This document shows, one piece after another, positions 16,257-24,764 of a stretch of DNA of 64,000 nucleotides. Position numbers and translations under genes: made by a program. The notes under the pieces were generated by a model. It saw only the letters and a program-made list of their open reading frames with translations, was not told the origin of the DNA and did not search any database. Positions within the stretch are counted from its first letter, which is position 1, and each line of letters begins with the position of its first letter. Source of the DNA: Cereibacter sphaeroides. Its GTDB lineage: Bacteria; Pseudomonadota; Alphaproteobacteria; Rhodobacterales; Rhodobacteraceae. The stretch is from the NCBI GenBank assembly GCA_003243455.1, contig QFQS01000001.1:1426001-1490000 (forward strand), given 5' to 3'.

Positions 16257-16547
16257 TCAGGTCTCGCCCTTCGGCCTGTCCAGATGCCCCAGATCACGCT
16301 CCGGCCACAGCTTGTCCCGCACCCGCCGTTTCAACCCGGCCGCATCGGGAAAACCGCCATCGCGCTTGCGATCCCAGATCACCTCGCCGTCCAGCGTGAT
16401 CTCGAAGATGCCGCCGGTTCCCGGTATCAGCGTCACCGATCCCAGATCATCACCGAACGTTGACAGCAGTTCCTGCGCCATCCAGCCCGCGCGAAGCAGC
16501 CAGTTGCACTGGGTGCAGTAGGCGATGGTGATGGAGGGACCGGGCAT
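16257..16547 (-). CDS. SelT/SelW/SelH (Rdx) family thioredoxin-like protein
   Basis: The 96-residue protein starts ITIAYCTQCNWLLRAGWMAQ, with the CxxC redox motif (Cys-Thr-Gln-Cys) after the first beta strand. It continues VTLIPGTGGIFEITLDGEVI and WDRKRDGGFPDAAGLKRRV, all typical of the Rdx/SelW family. These small redox proteins have no settled substrate. It begins 3 bp after the acyl-CoA dehydrogenase stop, so it belongs to the carnitine transcript, although a catabolic role is not established. Confidence 0.85.
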   Translation of the reverse strand: MPGPSITIAYCTQCNWLLRAGWMAQELLSTFGDDLGSVTLIPGTGGIFEITLDGEVIWDRKRDGGFPDAAGLKRRVRDKLWPERDLGHLDRPKGET

Positions 16548-16550
16548 GGG

Positions 16551-17714
16551 TCAGGCGCCCAGCGGCCGCAGCAGCTCGCGGCTGATGATGTGGCGCTGGA
16601 TCTCGGACGTACCCTCCCATATCCGTTCCACCCGGGCGTCGCGCCAGATGCGTTCCAGCGGCAACTCGTCCATCAGGCCCATGCCGCCGTGGATCTGGAT
16701 CGCCTCGTCGGCGATGAAGGCCAGCGCCTCGGTGGCCTTTAGCTTCGCCATCGACATGTCGGCCTCGGTCACGGTGCCCTGGTCGAATTTCCAAGCGGCT
16801 TCACGGGTCAGCAGGTTCGCGGCTTTCAGTTCCAGCGCCATGTCGGCCAGCTTGAAGCTGATCCCCTGGAACTTGCCGATCTGCTGGCCGAACTGCTTGC
16901 GCTCGGCGGCGTAGGCCAGAGCGTGCTGCAAGGCACGGTCGGCGCGGCCGAGGCAGGTCGAGGCCACTTGCAGGCGGGTAGCACCCAGCCACGTATTGGC
17001 CACGTCAAACCCCTTGTGGGGTTCGCCCAGCACCTGGTTCTTCGGAATGCGAACATCGTCAAATTCAAGGACGGCGTTGGTGTAGCCGCGGTGGCTGACG
17101 TTCCGATAACCGTCGCGCACCGAAAAGCCAGGCGTGCCCTTGTCGACGAAGAAGGCGGTGATGAGCTTCTTCTTGCCGCGCGGGGTGTCTTCCTCTCCGC
17201 TCGCCATGAAGCAGATCGCAAAGCCCGCAATGTCGGCGTGGCTGATGAAATGCTTGGTGCCGTTCAGAATCCAGTCATCGCCGTCCTGCCGGGCCGATGC
17301 CTTCATCCCGCGCAGGTCCGACCCCGCGCCGGGTTCGGTCATGGCAAGGCAATCCCAGGTCTCGCCCCGGATGCAGGGCATCAGGTATTTCTCCTGCTGC
17401 TCGGGCGTGCCGGCCAGCAGGATGTTCGAGGGGCGCGCGACGCAGGTCCAGTGCAGGGCGTAGTTGGCGCGGCCCAGTTCCTTTTCGTAAAGCAGCCAAG
17501 ACAGGGTATCGAGGCCCGCACCGCCCACTTCGGCGGGCATGTTGGCGGCGTAAAGGCCCGCCTCCATCGCCTTTTTCTGAAGCTCCTTGATCAGCTCCAT
17601 CGGCACATGGCCCGTGCGCTCTACCGTCATCTCATGCGGGTAAAGCTCGGTTTCGACAAAGGCGCGCGTCGTCTCGACGATCATCGCCTGTTCTTCGGTC
17701 AATCCGAAATCCAT
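16551..17714 (-). CDS. Acyl-CoA dehydrogenase, probable gamma-butyrobetainyl-CoA/crotonobetainyl-CoA oxidoreductase
   Basis: A 387-residue FAD acyl-CoA dehydrogenase: MDFGLTEEQAMIVETTRAFV at the N-terminus, the signature CLAMTEPGAGSDLRGMKASA near residues 120-140, and the C-terminal QIHGGMGLMDELPLERIWRD with RIWEGTSEIQRHIISREL. The catalytic-base position lies in the last region. The ATG overlaps the lcdH stop by one base (TGATG), with GAGGAAG upstream. In this operon the likely reaction is butyrobetainyl-CoA to crotonobetainyl-CoA (CaiA-like); the direction is not readable from sequence. Confidence 0.85.
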   Translation of the reverse strand: MDFGLTEEQAMIVETTRAFVETELYPHEMTVERTGHVPMELIKELQKKAMEAGLYAANMPAEVGGAGLDTLSWLLYEKELGRANYALHWTCVARPSNILLAGTPEQQEKYLMPCIRGETWDCLAMTEPGAGSDLRGMKASARQDGDDWILNGTKHFISHADIAGFAICFMASGEEDTPRGKKKLITAFFVDKGTPGFSVRDGYRNVSHRGYTNAVLEFDDVRIPKNQVLGEPHKGFDVANTWLGATRLQVASTCLGRADRALQHALAYAAERKQFGQQIGKFQGISFKLADMALELKAANLLTREAAWKFDQGTVTEADMSMAKLKATEALAFIADEAIQIHGGMGLMDELPLERIWRDARVERIWEGTSEIQRHIISRELLRPLGA

Positions 17715-19168
17715 CAGTTCTTCCTCCCGACGCGGCCAGCGTCCGCGGGCCAGGGCAGCGCCTTGTGCGCCTCGGCAATGGGCATCAGCCGGGCGAGTAC
17801 CTCGGGTGCGGACGGGCAGACCTTGCCTGCCTTCATGTCGACGTGCAGGCACATCTGCTCCAGCGTCGCCACCACGTCCTCGTCGCGCTTCAGCGTGATG
17901 TAGATGTGCAGCCGCTTTTCATCGGCGTGCAGCACCTGCAGATTGCCGGTCAGCTGGTCGCCCAACTTCGCCTCGCCCTTGTGCAGGATATGCGTCTCGG
18001 CGGTGTAGTAGCTGTGGCCACCCGCGACATAGTCCATGTCCGCCCCGATGAACCGCAGGAAGTTGTCCACCGTCTCGGAAGAGGCGAACAGGTAGCGGCT
18101 TTCGGTCATGTGGCCGTTATAGTCGATCCAGCCGGGCAACACCTGCATCCGAGCCATCACCAGCGGCGCACCCGTCGCCTCGGGGTCGGTGCGCAGGGTG
18201 GCGGCCAAGCGGCCGTCATGCTCTTTCAGCACCTTGCCCGCGCCCCAGTTGCGCTCTTTCAACGCGCGCAGGAAACCGACGAGGTTCTGGTCGCGGATGC
18301 GTTCCAACTCGCGGATACCATAGGCGCCCGACTGTGCGTCGGATTGGCCGGACACCAGTTCCACGAGTTCATCGTTGAACTCGGGCACGTCCATCAGCTT
18401 GGTCCAGGGCCATTTCAGCGCCGGGCCGAACTGAGCCATGAAGTGCTTCATCCCCGCCTCGCCGCCCGCGATGCGATAGGTCTCGAACAGGCCCATCTGA
18501 CCCCAGCGCAGACCAAAGCCCATGCGGATCGCCTCGTCGATCTCTTCGGTCGTGGCGACGCCGTCCTTCAGCATCCACAGCGCCTCGCGCCAGACGGCTT
18601 CGAGGAAGCGGTTGCCGAGGAAGGCGTCAATCTCTTTCCGGATCACCAGCGGGAACATCCCGATGTCCTTCATGATCTGCACGGTCTTTTCGACGGTCTC
18701 GGGCGTGTTCTTGTCGGAACCGGACACCTCCGACAGCGGCAGCAGGTAGACCGGGTTGAAGGGATGCGCGACGATGATGTTCTCGGGCGCGGGACTACCC
18801 TTCTGCAGGTCCGACGCCTTGAAGCCGGAGGTCGAGGAACCGATCAGAACGCCGGGATTGGCCTGCTGAAGCTGCGAGTAGACCTTGTGCTTCAGTTCGA
18901 TCCGTTCGCTGACCGACTCCTGCACATATTCCGCAGCCTCAACCGCCTCACCCATGGTCGAGGCGAAGGACAGCTTGCCCTCGGCAGGCATCGGCACGTC
19001 AAAGACGGCAGGCAATGCCCGGCGGGCGTTCGACAGAACCTCGCCAATCTTGCGTTCGGCCTGCGAGTCGGGATCGAACACCGCCACGTCCCAGCCGTTC
19101 AGCAGGAACCGTGCCGCCCAGCCGCCCCCGATCACACCACCGCCGATGATCGCCGCTTTTCTTGCCAT
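17714..19168 (-). CDS. lcdH: L-carnitine dehydrogenase fused to betainyl-CoA thioesterase
   Basis: A 484-residue fusion. Residues 1 to ~320 form a 3-hydroxyacyl-CoA-dehydrogenase-like NAD enzyme (IIGGGVIGGGWAARFLLNGW; AHPFNPVYLLPLSEV with the catalytic His). It oxidises L-carnitine to 3-dehydrocarnitine. Residues ~335-480 form a hotdog thioesterase (GWIDYNGHMTESRYLF), in known fusions the betainyl-CoA thioesterase that releases glycine betaine. Together with BKACE it completes carnitine to glycine betaine. It lies 68 bp after the HD-domain gene and is coupled to the acyl-CoA dehydrogenase. Confidence 0.92.
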   Translation of the reverse strand: MARKAAIIGGGVIGGGWAARFLLNGWDVAVFDPDSQAERKIGEVLSNARRALPAVFDVPMPAEGKLSFASTMGEAVEAAEYVQESVSERIELKHKVYSQLQQANPGVLIGSSTSGFKASDLQKGSPAPENIIVAHPFNPVYLLPLSEVSGSDKNTPETVEKTVQIMKDIGMFPLVIRKEIDAFLGNRFLEAVWREALWMLKDGVATTEEIDEAIRMGFGLRWGQMGLFETYRIAGGEAGMKHFMAQFGPALKWPWTKLMDVPEFNDELVELVSGQSDAQSGAYGIRELERIRDQNLVGFLRALKERNWGAGKVLKEHDGRLAATLRTDPEATGAPLVMARMQVLPGWIDYNGHMTESRYLFASSETVDNFLRFIGADMDYVAGGHSYYTAETHILHKGEAKLGDQLTGNLQVLHADEKRLHIYITLKRDEDVVATLEQMCLHVDMKAGKVCPSAPEVLARLMPIAEAHKALPWPADAGRVGRKN

Positions 19169-19236
19169 TCTTCGTCCGTCCCCAGTTCACCCCCAGAGGG
19201 GATTTCGTAGGCGCGAAAACCCGCGCCGTTCCGTTT

Positions 19237-19860
19237 TCAGTTTTCCCGTCGAGCCTCGGCCATGGCCGGATCGCTCAACGCCACCCGCTCGCCCTTGCGG
19301 ATCACCGCCGGGTCATAGGCGTTGCGGGCAAAGACCTCGTCCACCATCGGGCGAAAGAACTCGACCGGCAGCCAGCCATAGTCGGGATCAAAGCTCGACT
19401 GATCCCAGCGCTCGCAGAAGGTGGCGCAATCCTCGTAGTAGGGATCATCGCTGTAGCGGTCACGCGAGTTGCGGTTCCCGCCCAGGTGATGGGCATAGTA
19501 CAGCTTCTGGAAATCGCCGTGCTTCTCGACGACCCAGGTGCATTGTTCGCGCACGAAAGGCTTGATGATCGAGGCCGCGTATTCGTCGTGGTTATAGGGC
19601 GCGAACATGTCGCCGATGTCGTGCAGCAGCGCGGACACAACCCAGTCGGCGTCCGCCCCGTCGCGCCACGCCCGCGTCGCAGCCTGCAAGGAATGGCCAA
19701 GGCGGCTGATCTGATAGCCCGATAGCCCCTCGTCCAGTGTCACCAGCGCGTCCAGCAGCCGCGCGCCGGTGCCGCGGGCGTGTTCGATCTCATGCGCGGT
19801 CAGGAAGGTGTAATCCTCGGCGTCGCCTTCCTTCATCGCAGTGAATTTCACCTGCTCCAT
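19237..19860 (-). CDS. HD-domain protein, possible mixed-valent diiron oxygenase (PhnZ/TmpB-like)
   Basis: The 207-residue HD-fold protein shows LGHSLQAATRA, LLHDIGD (His-Asp pair), YNHDEYA and EKHGDF, giving the His/Asp set expected for a two-metal HD site. The HSLQ block and spacing recall PhnZ and TmpB, oxygenases that cleave hydroxylated aminophosphonates including a trimethylamino one. No TmpA-type hydroxylase is nearby, and the context is carnitine degradation, so its reaction is unknown. It overlaps the lipocalin gene by 13 bp; AGGGG lies 5 nt before the ATG. Confidence 0.7.
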   Translation of the reverse strand: MEQVKFTAMKEGDAEDYTFLTAHEIEHARGTGARLLDALVTLDEGLSGYQISRLGHSLQAATRAWRDGADADWVVSALLHDIGDMFAPYNHDEYAASIIKPFVREQCTWVVEKHGDFQKLYYAHHLGGNRNSRDRYSDDPYYEDCATFCERWDQSSFDPDYGWLPVEFFRPMVDEVFARNAYDPAVIRKGERVALSDPAMAEARREN

Positions 19861-20387
19861 AGCGGCCCCTGCCGGGTGACCTGCAACGCGGCCGCGTCAA
19901 AGCCGTTGCGCGCATAGACCTCGCGCGCGCGGTCCAGTTGCTCTGGCGTCACCTTGCGCTCGCGCTGCAGCACCCAGCCCGCCTGCCGGTTCGGAGAAGC
20001 AAGGATAACCGTCCGCCCGTCGCGCGAAATATCCAGAACCCAAATCCTGGTGTTCAGCGCACTGCCCGTGCGCACCGTCAACTGGCCGGGGCCAGAGATC
20101 GTGCCGATGCCCTGCTGCTGGCGGAACACGCCGGGCTGATCCACCATCTGACACTGGTTGACTAGGTTGATCCGCCCGTCCGGCAGCGGCGTGTAGGTCG
20201 CCGTGTTCAGATGGCAGCCGTCCATGAACGGCGTCGGAAAGCTTGCCACCTGATACCAGGTGCCCGCCAGCATCCCTGGCTGCAAGTTCTTGACGACAAA
20301 CATCGGCGTTCCGTCAAAGCGCGACGACGGCGTGTAGGATTGACAGGCCGACAGCGCCAGCGCGGCAGCCAGGGTGATGTATTTCAT
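19848..20387 (-). CDS. Lipocalin family lipoprotein (Blc-like)
   Basis: This 179-residue protein has a lipoprotein signal (MKYITLAAALALSACQSYTP; lipobox LSAC, Cys15). It then shows the lipocalin motif GTWYQVASFPTPFM, with the conserved Gly-x-Trp, and a C-terminal VLQRERKVTPEQLDRA block as in Blc. It should sit in the envelope and bind a hydrophobic or amphipathic ligand. The start ATG overlaps the BKACE stop (ATGA) and the end overlaps the HD gene, so it is an integral operon member. A lipocalin inside a carnitine operon is unexpected; acyl-carnitine handling is one possibility. Confidence 0.85.
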   Translation of the reverse strand: MKYITLAAALALSACQSYTPSSRFDGTPMFVVKNLQPGMLAGTWYQVASFPTPFMDGCHLNTATYTPLPDGRINLVNQCQMVDQPGVFRQQQGIGTISGPGQLTVRTGSALNTRIWVLDISRDGRTVILASPNRQAGWVLQRERKVTPEQLDRAREVYARNGFDAAALQVTRQGPLWSR

Positions 20388-21298
20388 GACGGGGCGACTC
20401 CTCGTTTGGTCAGCTTGAGCCGCGCCCTGACTTCGTCCGGCCCAATGACGCGGGCCCCCAAATTCTCGATGATCGTCACGGCGCGCTCGACCAGTTGAGC
20501 ATTGGTCGCCAGCACGCCTTTGTCGAGCCATAGATTGTCTTCCAGACCCACCCGCACGTTGCCCCCGGCAAGGACCGAGGCCGCGACGTAGGGCATCTGG
20601 TTCCGCCCGATGGAAAACGCGCTCCAGTGCCAGTCGGCAGGCACGTTGTTGACCATGGCCATGAAGGTATTCAGATCGTCGGGCGCACCCCACGGCACGC
20701 CCATGCACAGTTGCACCAGAACTGGATGGGGGATCACACCCTCTTTCACCAGTTCCTTGGCGAACCACAGGTGGCCGGTGTCGAATGCCTCGATCTCGAT
20801 CTGCACACCGGCGGCAGCCATCCGCGTACCCATGTCGCGCAGCATGCCGGGGGTATTGACCATGACATAGTCGGCTTCGTTGAAGTTCATCGTGCCGCAG
20901 TCGAGCGTGCAGATTTCCGGCCGGCACTGCACAACATGCGCCACCCTCTCTGCCGCGCCCGCCATGTCGGATTTCTGCGACATGCGGCCCATGCTCTCGG
21001 TACCGTCGAAAATCAGGTCGCCGCCCATCCCGGCCGTCAGGTTCAGCACCACATCGGTGGCACTGTCGCGAACCCGCTCGGTCACTTCGCGATAAAGCGC
21101 CAGATCGCGGCTGGGCTTGCCGGTCTCGGGATCGCGAACGTGGCAGTGAACGACAGCCGCACCGGCCTTGGCGGCGGCAATGGCGCTTTCGGCGATCTGC
21201 GCGGGCGAGCGCGGCACATGCGGGCTGCGGTCCTGCGTGCCGCCCGAACCGGTCACGGCACAGGTGATGAAAACCTCACGGTTCATGGTCAGCGGCAT
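20384..21298 (-). CDS. BKACE-family beta-keto acid cleavage enzyme (dehydrocarnitine cleavage)
   Basis: A 304-residue DUF849/BKACE TIM barrel. FITCAVTGSGG is near the start, VVHCHVRDPETGKPSRD carries metal-binding His residues, and VRVGLEDNLWLDKG is near the end with a conserved Glu. In carnitine operons this enzyme condenses dehydrocarnitine with acetyl-CoA and cleaves it to betainyl-CoA and acetoacetate. The ATG at 21298 is preceded at 7 nt by AAGGAGG, the best ribosome-binding site in the cluster. It is the first gene of the operon, divergent from the regulator. Confidence 0.9.
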   Translation of the reverse strand: MPLTMNREVFITCAVTGSGGTQDRSPHVPRSPAQIAESAIAAAKAGAAVVHCHVRDPETGKPSRDLALYREVTERVRDSATDVVLNLTAGMGGDLIFDGTESMGRMSQKSDMAGAAERVAHVVQCRPEICTLDCGTMNFNEADYVMVNTPGMLRDMGTRMAAAGVQIEIEAFDTGHLWFAKELVKEGVIPHPVLVQLCMGVPWGAPDDLNTFMAMVNNVPADWHWSAFSIGRNQMPYVAASVLAGGNVRVGLEDNLWLDKGVLATNAQLVERAVTIIENLGARVIGPDEVRARLKLTKRGVAPS

Positions 21299-21371
21299 CG
21301 GCAATCCTCCTTGTTCGAGGGGCAAACTAGAGGCTCTTGCGAAGGCCTGCCGTGCGATTTACGAAATAGAC

Positions 21372-22340
21372 ATGGCAGAAAACGAAACAATCTTCGTTCC
21401 CTCGCGTGAACCTCTGACTATTGCGACCCTCGTGCTGCCTCAGGCGTCGATCCTGGAAGTTGCCTCGGTGCTGGACCCGATGCGTTCGGCCAACCGTCAT
21501 CTGGGAACCGACACCTACCGCTGGCGCGTGGTCTCGCCCGATGGTCAGCCCGTGCCCCTGACCTGCGGCATCTCCCTGCCCTCGGCGGGGGCGCTGGCGA
21601 CAGCCGAAGGCGCAGACGCGCTCGTCGTAATCGCCGGTTTCGGCCAGGCCGAGATCGCCACACGTCCCCTCTTGCGTGACCTGACCCGCATGGCGCCGCG
21701 CTTCAAGGCCATCGGCGGCATCGACGCAGGCCCCTGGATTCTGGCGCGCGCCGGTCTGCTCGACGGCCATCGCGCCACCGTCCACTGGGAGGACCTGGAG
21801 GATCTGGCCACCGCCTATCCCGATATCGACGTTCTGCCCGACCGCTACGTGATCTCTGGCCCCCGCTTCACCGCCGGCGGGGCCGCGCCTGCCGCAGACC
21901 TGATGCTGCACCTGATCGAACGCCGCCACGGGCCGGCTCTGGCACTTCAGGTCGCGGCATCGTTCATCACCTCAGCCCGCGACGCTTCCGAGCCGCAGAT
22001 CGCCCGCAACCCCGTCGGACGCCGCCTGGATCCCCGCGTCACGGCAGCCATCGCGCGTATGGAGGCCCGTCTCGATACGCCGGAACCCGCTTCGGCAACC
22101 GCGCGCGCATTAGGCATGACACCGCGCCGGTTAGAGGGCCTTTTCCGCACCGCACTCGGCACCACGCCCGGCCAGCACGCGCTGGACCTGCGCCTGCAGG
22201 CCGCCCGGCGGATGCTCATCGACACCCGCCACCCGGTGCAGGAGATCGCCTTGCGGACCGGATTTTCCTCGCCCACCGCATTCGCACGCGCTTTCCGCCG
22301 GCGCTTCGGCACCAGCCCGACGCATCTAAGAGCGGGGTGA
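21372..22340 (+). CDS. cdhR: GlxA-family AraC-type transcriptional regulator, CdhR-like
   Basis: A 322-residue regulator: residues ~15-185 form a DJ-1/PfpI-like amidotransferase fold (IATLVLPQASILEVASVLDP, ALVVIAGFGQAE), and ~210-320 carry two AraC helix-turn-helices (ATARALGMTPRRLEGLF and VQEIALRTGFSSPTAFARAF). CdhR activates carnitine dehydrogenase genes in Pseudomonas. Divergence from the BKACE-lcdH operon across only 73 bp makes the same role likely here. The ATG at 21372 lacks an obvious Shine-Dalgarno. Its 3' end overlaps the convergent DUF1801 gene by 15 bp. Confidence 0.85.
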   Translation: MAENETIFVPSREPLTIATLVLPQASILEVASVLDPMRSANRHLGTDTYRWRVVSPDGQPVPLTCGISLPSAGALATAEGADALVVIAGFGQAEIATRPLLRDLTRMAPRFKAIGGIDAGPWILARAGLLDGHRATVHWEDLEDLATAYPDIDVLPDRYVISGPRFTAGGAAPAADLMLHLIERRHGPALALQVAASFITSARDASEPQIARNPVGRRLDPRVTAAIARMEARLDTPEPASATARALGMTPRRLEGLFRTALGTTPGQHALDLRLQAARRMLIDTRHPVQEIALRTGFSSPTAFARAFRRRFGTSPTHLRAG

Positions 22341-22733
22341 AACCCTGCCCCTTCGCCGCCCCTTGTCGTTAAGTTCGACCGCCGCGCGCACCAGCGCCTT
22401 GAACGCGCCCTCGTCGATCGCCTCGCCCTCGTGGATGTCGATCGCGCGCCGCACATTCCCGTCGAGGCTTGAGTTGAACAAACCCGCCGGATCATCCAGC
22501 GCCGCCCCCTTGGCGAAGGTCAGCTTCACCACCACCTTATAGGTCTCGCCGGTGCAGATGATCCCGTCATGCTCCCAGACCGGCACCCCCCGCCACTTCC
22601 ACGTCTCGACCACCTCGGGGTCGGCCTCATGGATCAGCGCGCGCACCCGGCCCAGCACCTCGCCACGCCAGTCGGCCAGATCCCGGATCCGCCCGTCGAT
22701 CATCTCGACAGCATTGCCGTCTTCCTCCGCCAT
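22326..22733 (-). CDS. DUF1801 domain-containing protein
   Basis: The 135-residue protein has the DUF1801 (YdhG-like) core: ADPEVVETWKWRGVPVWEHD, ETYKVVVKLTFAKGAALDDP and NVRRAIDIHEGEAIDEGAFK. Function unknown. It is followed on the same strand after convergence with the regulator gene and preceded by a second DUF1801 gene with a 24-bp gap, so the pair is likely cotranscribed. Confidence 0.85.
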   Translation of the reverse strand: MAEEDGNAVEMIDGRIRDLADWRGEVLGRVRALIHEADPEVVETWKWRGVPVWEHDGIICTGETYKVVVKLTFAKGAALDDPAGLFNSSLDGNVRRAIDIHEGEAIDEGAFKALVRAAVELNDKGRRRGRVSPRS

Positions 22734-22757
22734 ATGCCCTGCCCTCCCCGCAACCGG

Positions 22758-23174
22758 TCACAGCTTTTCGCCGTGCAGCCTGCTTGCCTGCCGCACCCAG
22801 TTGGCGAACAGCACCTCATCAAATGCCCCTTCGCGAATGTCATAATAGCGCACATTGGGCATCCTGGACGCGCCGGGCGGAACAGGGTCCAGCGAACTGC
22901 CGGCAAAGAACGTCACCTTCACGTATTTCGCGAAACAGTGGAACGACAGGAACCAGCCGGGCTCGGCACCCCCATAGAAGGGCGAGTTCCACTTCACCGC
23001 CTTGCGAACCCCCGGAACCGTCGCGCCAATGATCCTGTCCATTTCGCGCCCCAGATCGCTCTTCCAGCCGGGCATCGCGGCAATATAGGCCTGCACCGGC
23101 TCGTCTCCGTCACCCTTGGAAATCTGGGGGTTGCCGCCCGACAATAGCTTAATATCAGCCAAAATCGCCCTCAT
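22758..23174 (-). CDS. DUF1801 domain-containing protein, second copy
   Basis: A 138-residue protein with the same fold: MDRIIGATVPGVRKAVKWNS, FYGGAEPGWFLSFHCFAKYV and KVTFFAGSSLDPVPPGASRM. It is clearly diverged from its neighbour, so the pair is an old duplication or two separate subfamilies. The start region overlaps a dispersed TTGG-AATATCC element that occurs elsewhere in the window. Function unknown. Confidence 0.85.
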   Translation of the reverse strand: MRAILADIKLLSGGNPQISKGDGDEPVQAYIAAMPGWKSDLGREMDRIIGATVPGVRKAVKWNSPFYGGAEPGWFLSFHCFAKYVKVTFFAGSSLDPVPPGASRMPNVRYYDIREGAFDEVLFANWVRQASRLHGEKL

Positions 23175-23230
23175 TCACCTTGGCTCAAATATCCCACGGG
23201 GGGTCCGGGGGTGTGAAACCCCCGGCGCTC
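23172..23230. repeat. Dispersed Rhodobacterales-type intergenic element with GC hairpin
   Basis: CATTCACCTTGGCTCAAATA followed by TCCC (23172-23195), then a GC-rich hairpin with CCGGGGGTGTGAAACCCCCGG around 23206-23226. It lies between the ABC permease operon end and the DUF1801 gene. Similar TCTTGG-AATATCC cores occur at 12977-12997 and, inverted, near 29881-29905. It may act as a terminator for the permease operon upstream on this strand; no T-tract is present. Confidence 0.45.
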
Positions 23231-23241
23231 TCCACCTTCGC

Positions 23242-24012
23242 TCAGGCCGTCCGCTGCGGCACCCGCCGCTCCAGCCAGCGAAAGCCCAGAACGATCACGC
23301 CCGTGATGCACATGTAGACCACGGCCAGCAGCAGCAAAGGCTCATAGACAATGAACGTGTCCTGCCGCACCCGGTTGGCGACCGAATAGATGTCCATCAC
23401 CGTGATCGTCGCGATCAGCGGCGTCGCCTTCAGCTGCAGCACCGTCTCGCCGCCCAGCGTGGGCAGCGCCCGCTGGATCGCCTGCGGCAGCCATATCCGC
23501 CGCAGCGCGGTGAAACGCGGCATCCCCATGGCCTTTGCGGCCTCCAACTGACCACGTGGCACGCCCTTGAAAGCGCCGCGCATCACCTCGCCCTCATAGC
23601 CCGCAAAGCTGAGCGTCAGCGCCAATACGGCATAGGGCCAGGCCTGCCGCAGGATCGGCCACAGATCGCTCTGCCTGATCCACGGAAACTGCGGGAACAG
23701 CGACCCGAGGCCATAATAAAGCAGCCATAACTGCAACAGCAGCGGCGTGCCCCGGATGATCGTGCAGAATACCCGCGCAGGTCCGGCCAGATACCAGGGG
23801 CCGACCGCCTGGGCCAGACCCAGCGGAATGGCCAGCAGCATTCCCAGAACCGTCGTGACGACAAGGATCCAGATCGTCGTCCAGAGTCCCTGCAGGATCA
23901 GCGGCATGTATTTCGGCAGCCAGTCCCAGCGCATCGAGATCACGCACCAGATCACGATGGCCACGGCAATGGCCAGCATGACCAGACGGTGCGGCTGCAT
24001 CAGCGCCTTCAT
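23242..24012 (-). CDS. Polar amino-acid ABC transporter permease (HisM/ArtM-like)
   Basis: A 256-residue inner-membrane permease of the His/Glu/Gln/Arg (PAAT) family, with about five helices and the EAA loop GVPRGQLEAAKAMGMPRFTA. The periplasmic start IVIWCVISMRWDWLPKYMPL is typical of the HisM subunit. It overlaps the upstream permease by ATGA. It pairs with the HisQ-type permease to form the channel. Confidence 0.9.
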   Translation of the reverse strand: MKALMQPHRLVMLAIAVAIVIWCVISMRWDWLPKYMPLILQGLWTTIWILVVTTVLGMLLAIPLGLAQAVGPWYLAGPARVFCTIIRGTPLLLQLWLLYYGLGSLFPQFPWIRQSDLWPILRQAWPYAVLALTLSFAGYEGEVMRGAFKGVPRGQLEAAKAMGMPRFTALRRIWLPQAIQRALPTLGGETVLQLKATPLIATITVMDIYSVANRVRQDTFIVYEPLLLLAVVYMCITGVIVLGFRWLERRVPQRTA

Positions 24013-24761
24013 CGCCCGCCCCCGCCGTGCCGCGGCTCACCCCGCCGCGCCCATGCCTCGGCCCGTCCGAACAGCCAGGTCGAAACCAGCGACAAAAGCA
24101 GATACAGAACCCCCGCCGCCACGAAGAAGGTGAAATAGGCTTTCGTCGCCCCTGCCGCCTGCCGCGTCTGCAAGGTCAGCTCGCCAAAACCGACGACGGC
24201 CAGCAGGGCCGTATCCTTTGTCGCGATCAGCCACAGGTTCGCCAGCCCCGGCAAGGCGAAGGCCAGCATGGCAGGCAGCGTAATGCGCCAGGCCAGCTTC
24301 AGCGGCGGCATTCCAAACGCCCGCGCCGCCTCGATCTGGCCATGCGGCACCGCAAGGATAGCTCCGCGTAGAACCTCGGTCGCATAGGCCCCTTGCACGA
24401 CGCCCAGAACGGCAATCCCCGAGGCGACGCCGGACAATTCGATCTTGCCCCGTCCCATCGACACCAGCAGGTCGTTCACCGCCTGCGTCAGCGCGTAATA
24501 CAGGATCAGGATCAGGATCAGTTCGGGCACCGCCCGCACGATGGTCGTGTAGATGGCCAGCACATCCCGCAGGATCGGCCCACCGTATAGTTTGCCATAG
24601 GCGCCGAAGATGCCGATCAGCACCCCAAGCCCAAAGGCCCCCAGCGCGATCTGGACGGAATTCCACAGCCCGCGCAAAAGGTTGCCCCCCCATCCGGGGG
24701 GGCTGATCGCCAGAAGATCCAGCGTGGACGAAAAGCCCATCGCCGCGATCAGGCTATCCAA
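24009..24761 (-). CDS. Polar amino-acid ABC transporter permease (HisQ/ArtQ-like)
   Basis: A 250-residue PAAT permease with LWNSVQIALGAFGLGVLIGI near the N-terminus and EAA loop AVPHGQIEAARAFGMPPLKL. The called start is TTG at 24761, 3 bp after the binding-protein stop; an internal ATG at 24740 is possible. Together with the second permease it forms the transmembrane heterodimer. Confidence 0.88.
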   Translation of the reverse strand: MDSLIAAMGFSSTLDLLAISPPGWGGNLLRGLWNSVQIALGAFGLGVLIGIFGAYGKLYGGPILRDVLAIYTTIVRAVPELILILILYYALTQAVNDLLVSMGRGKIELSGVASGIAVLGVVQGAYATEVLRGAILAVPHGQIEAARAFGMPPLKLAWRITLPAMLAFALPGLANLWLIATKDTALLAVVGFGELTLQTRQAAGATKAYFTFFVAAGVLYLLLSLVSTWLFGRAEAWARRGEPRHGGGGR

Positions 24762-24764
24762 GAC

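Noticed and set aside
17765..19210. 481-codon open frame opposite lcdH
   Set aside because: It mirrors the well-supported LcdH-thioesterase gene; its His/Gln/Arg-rich composition is typical of antisense frames.
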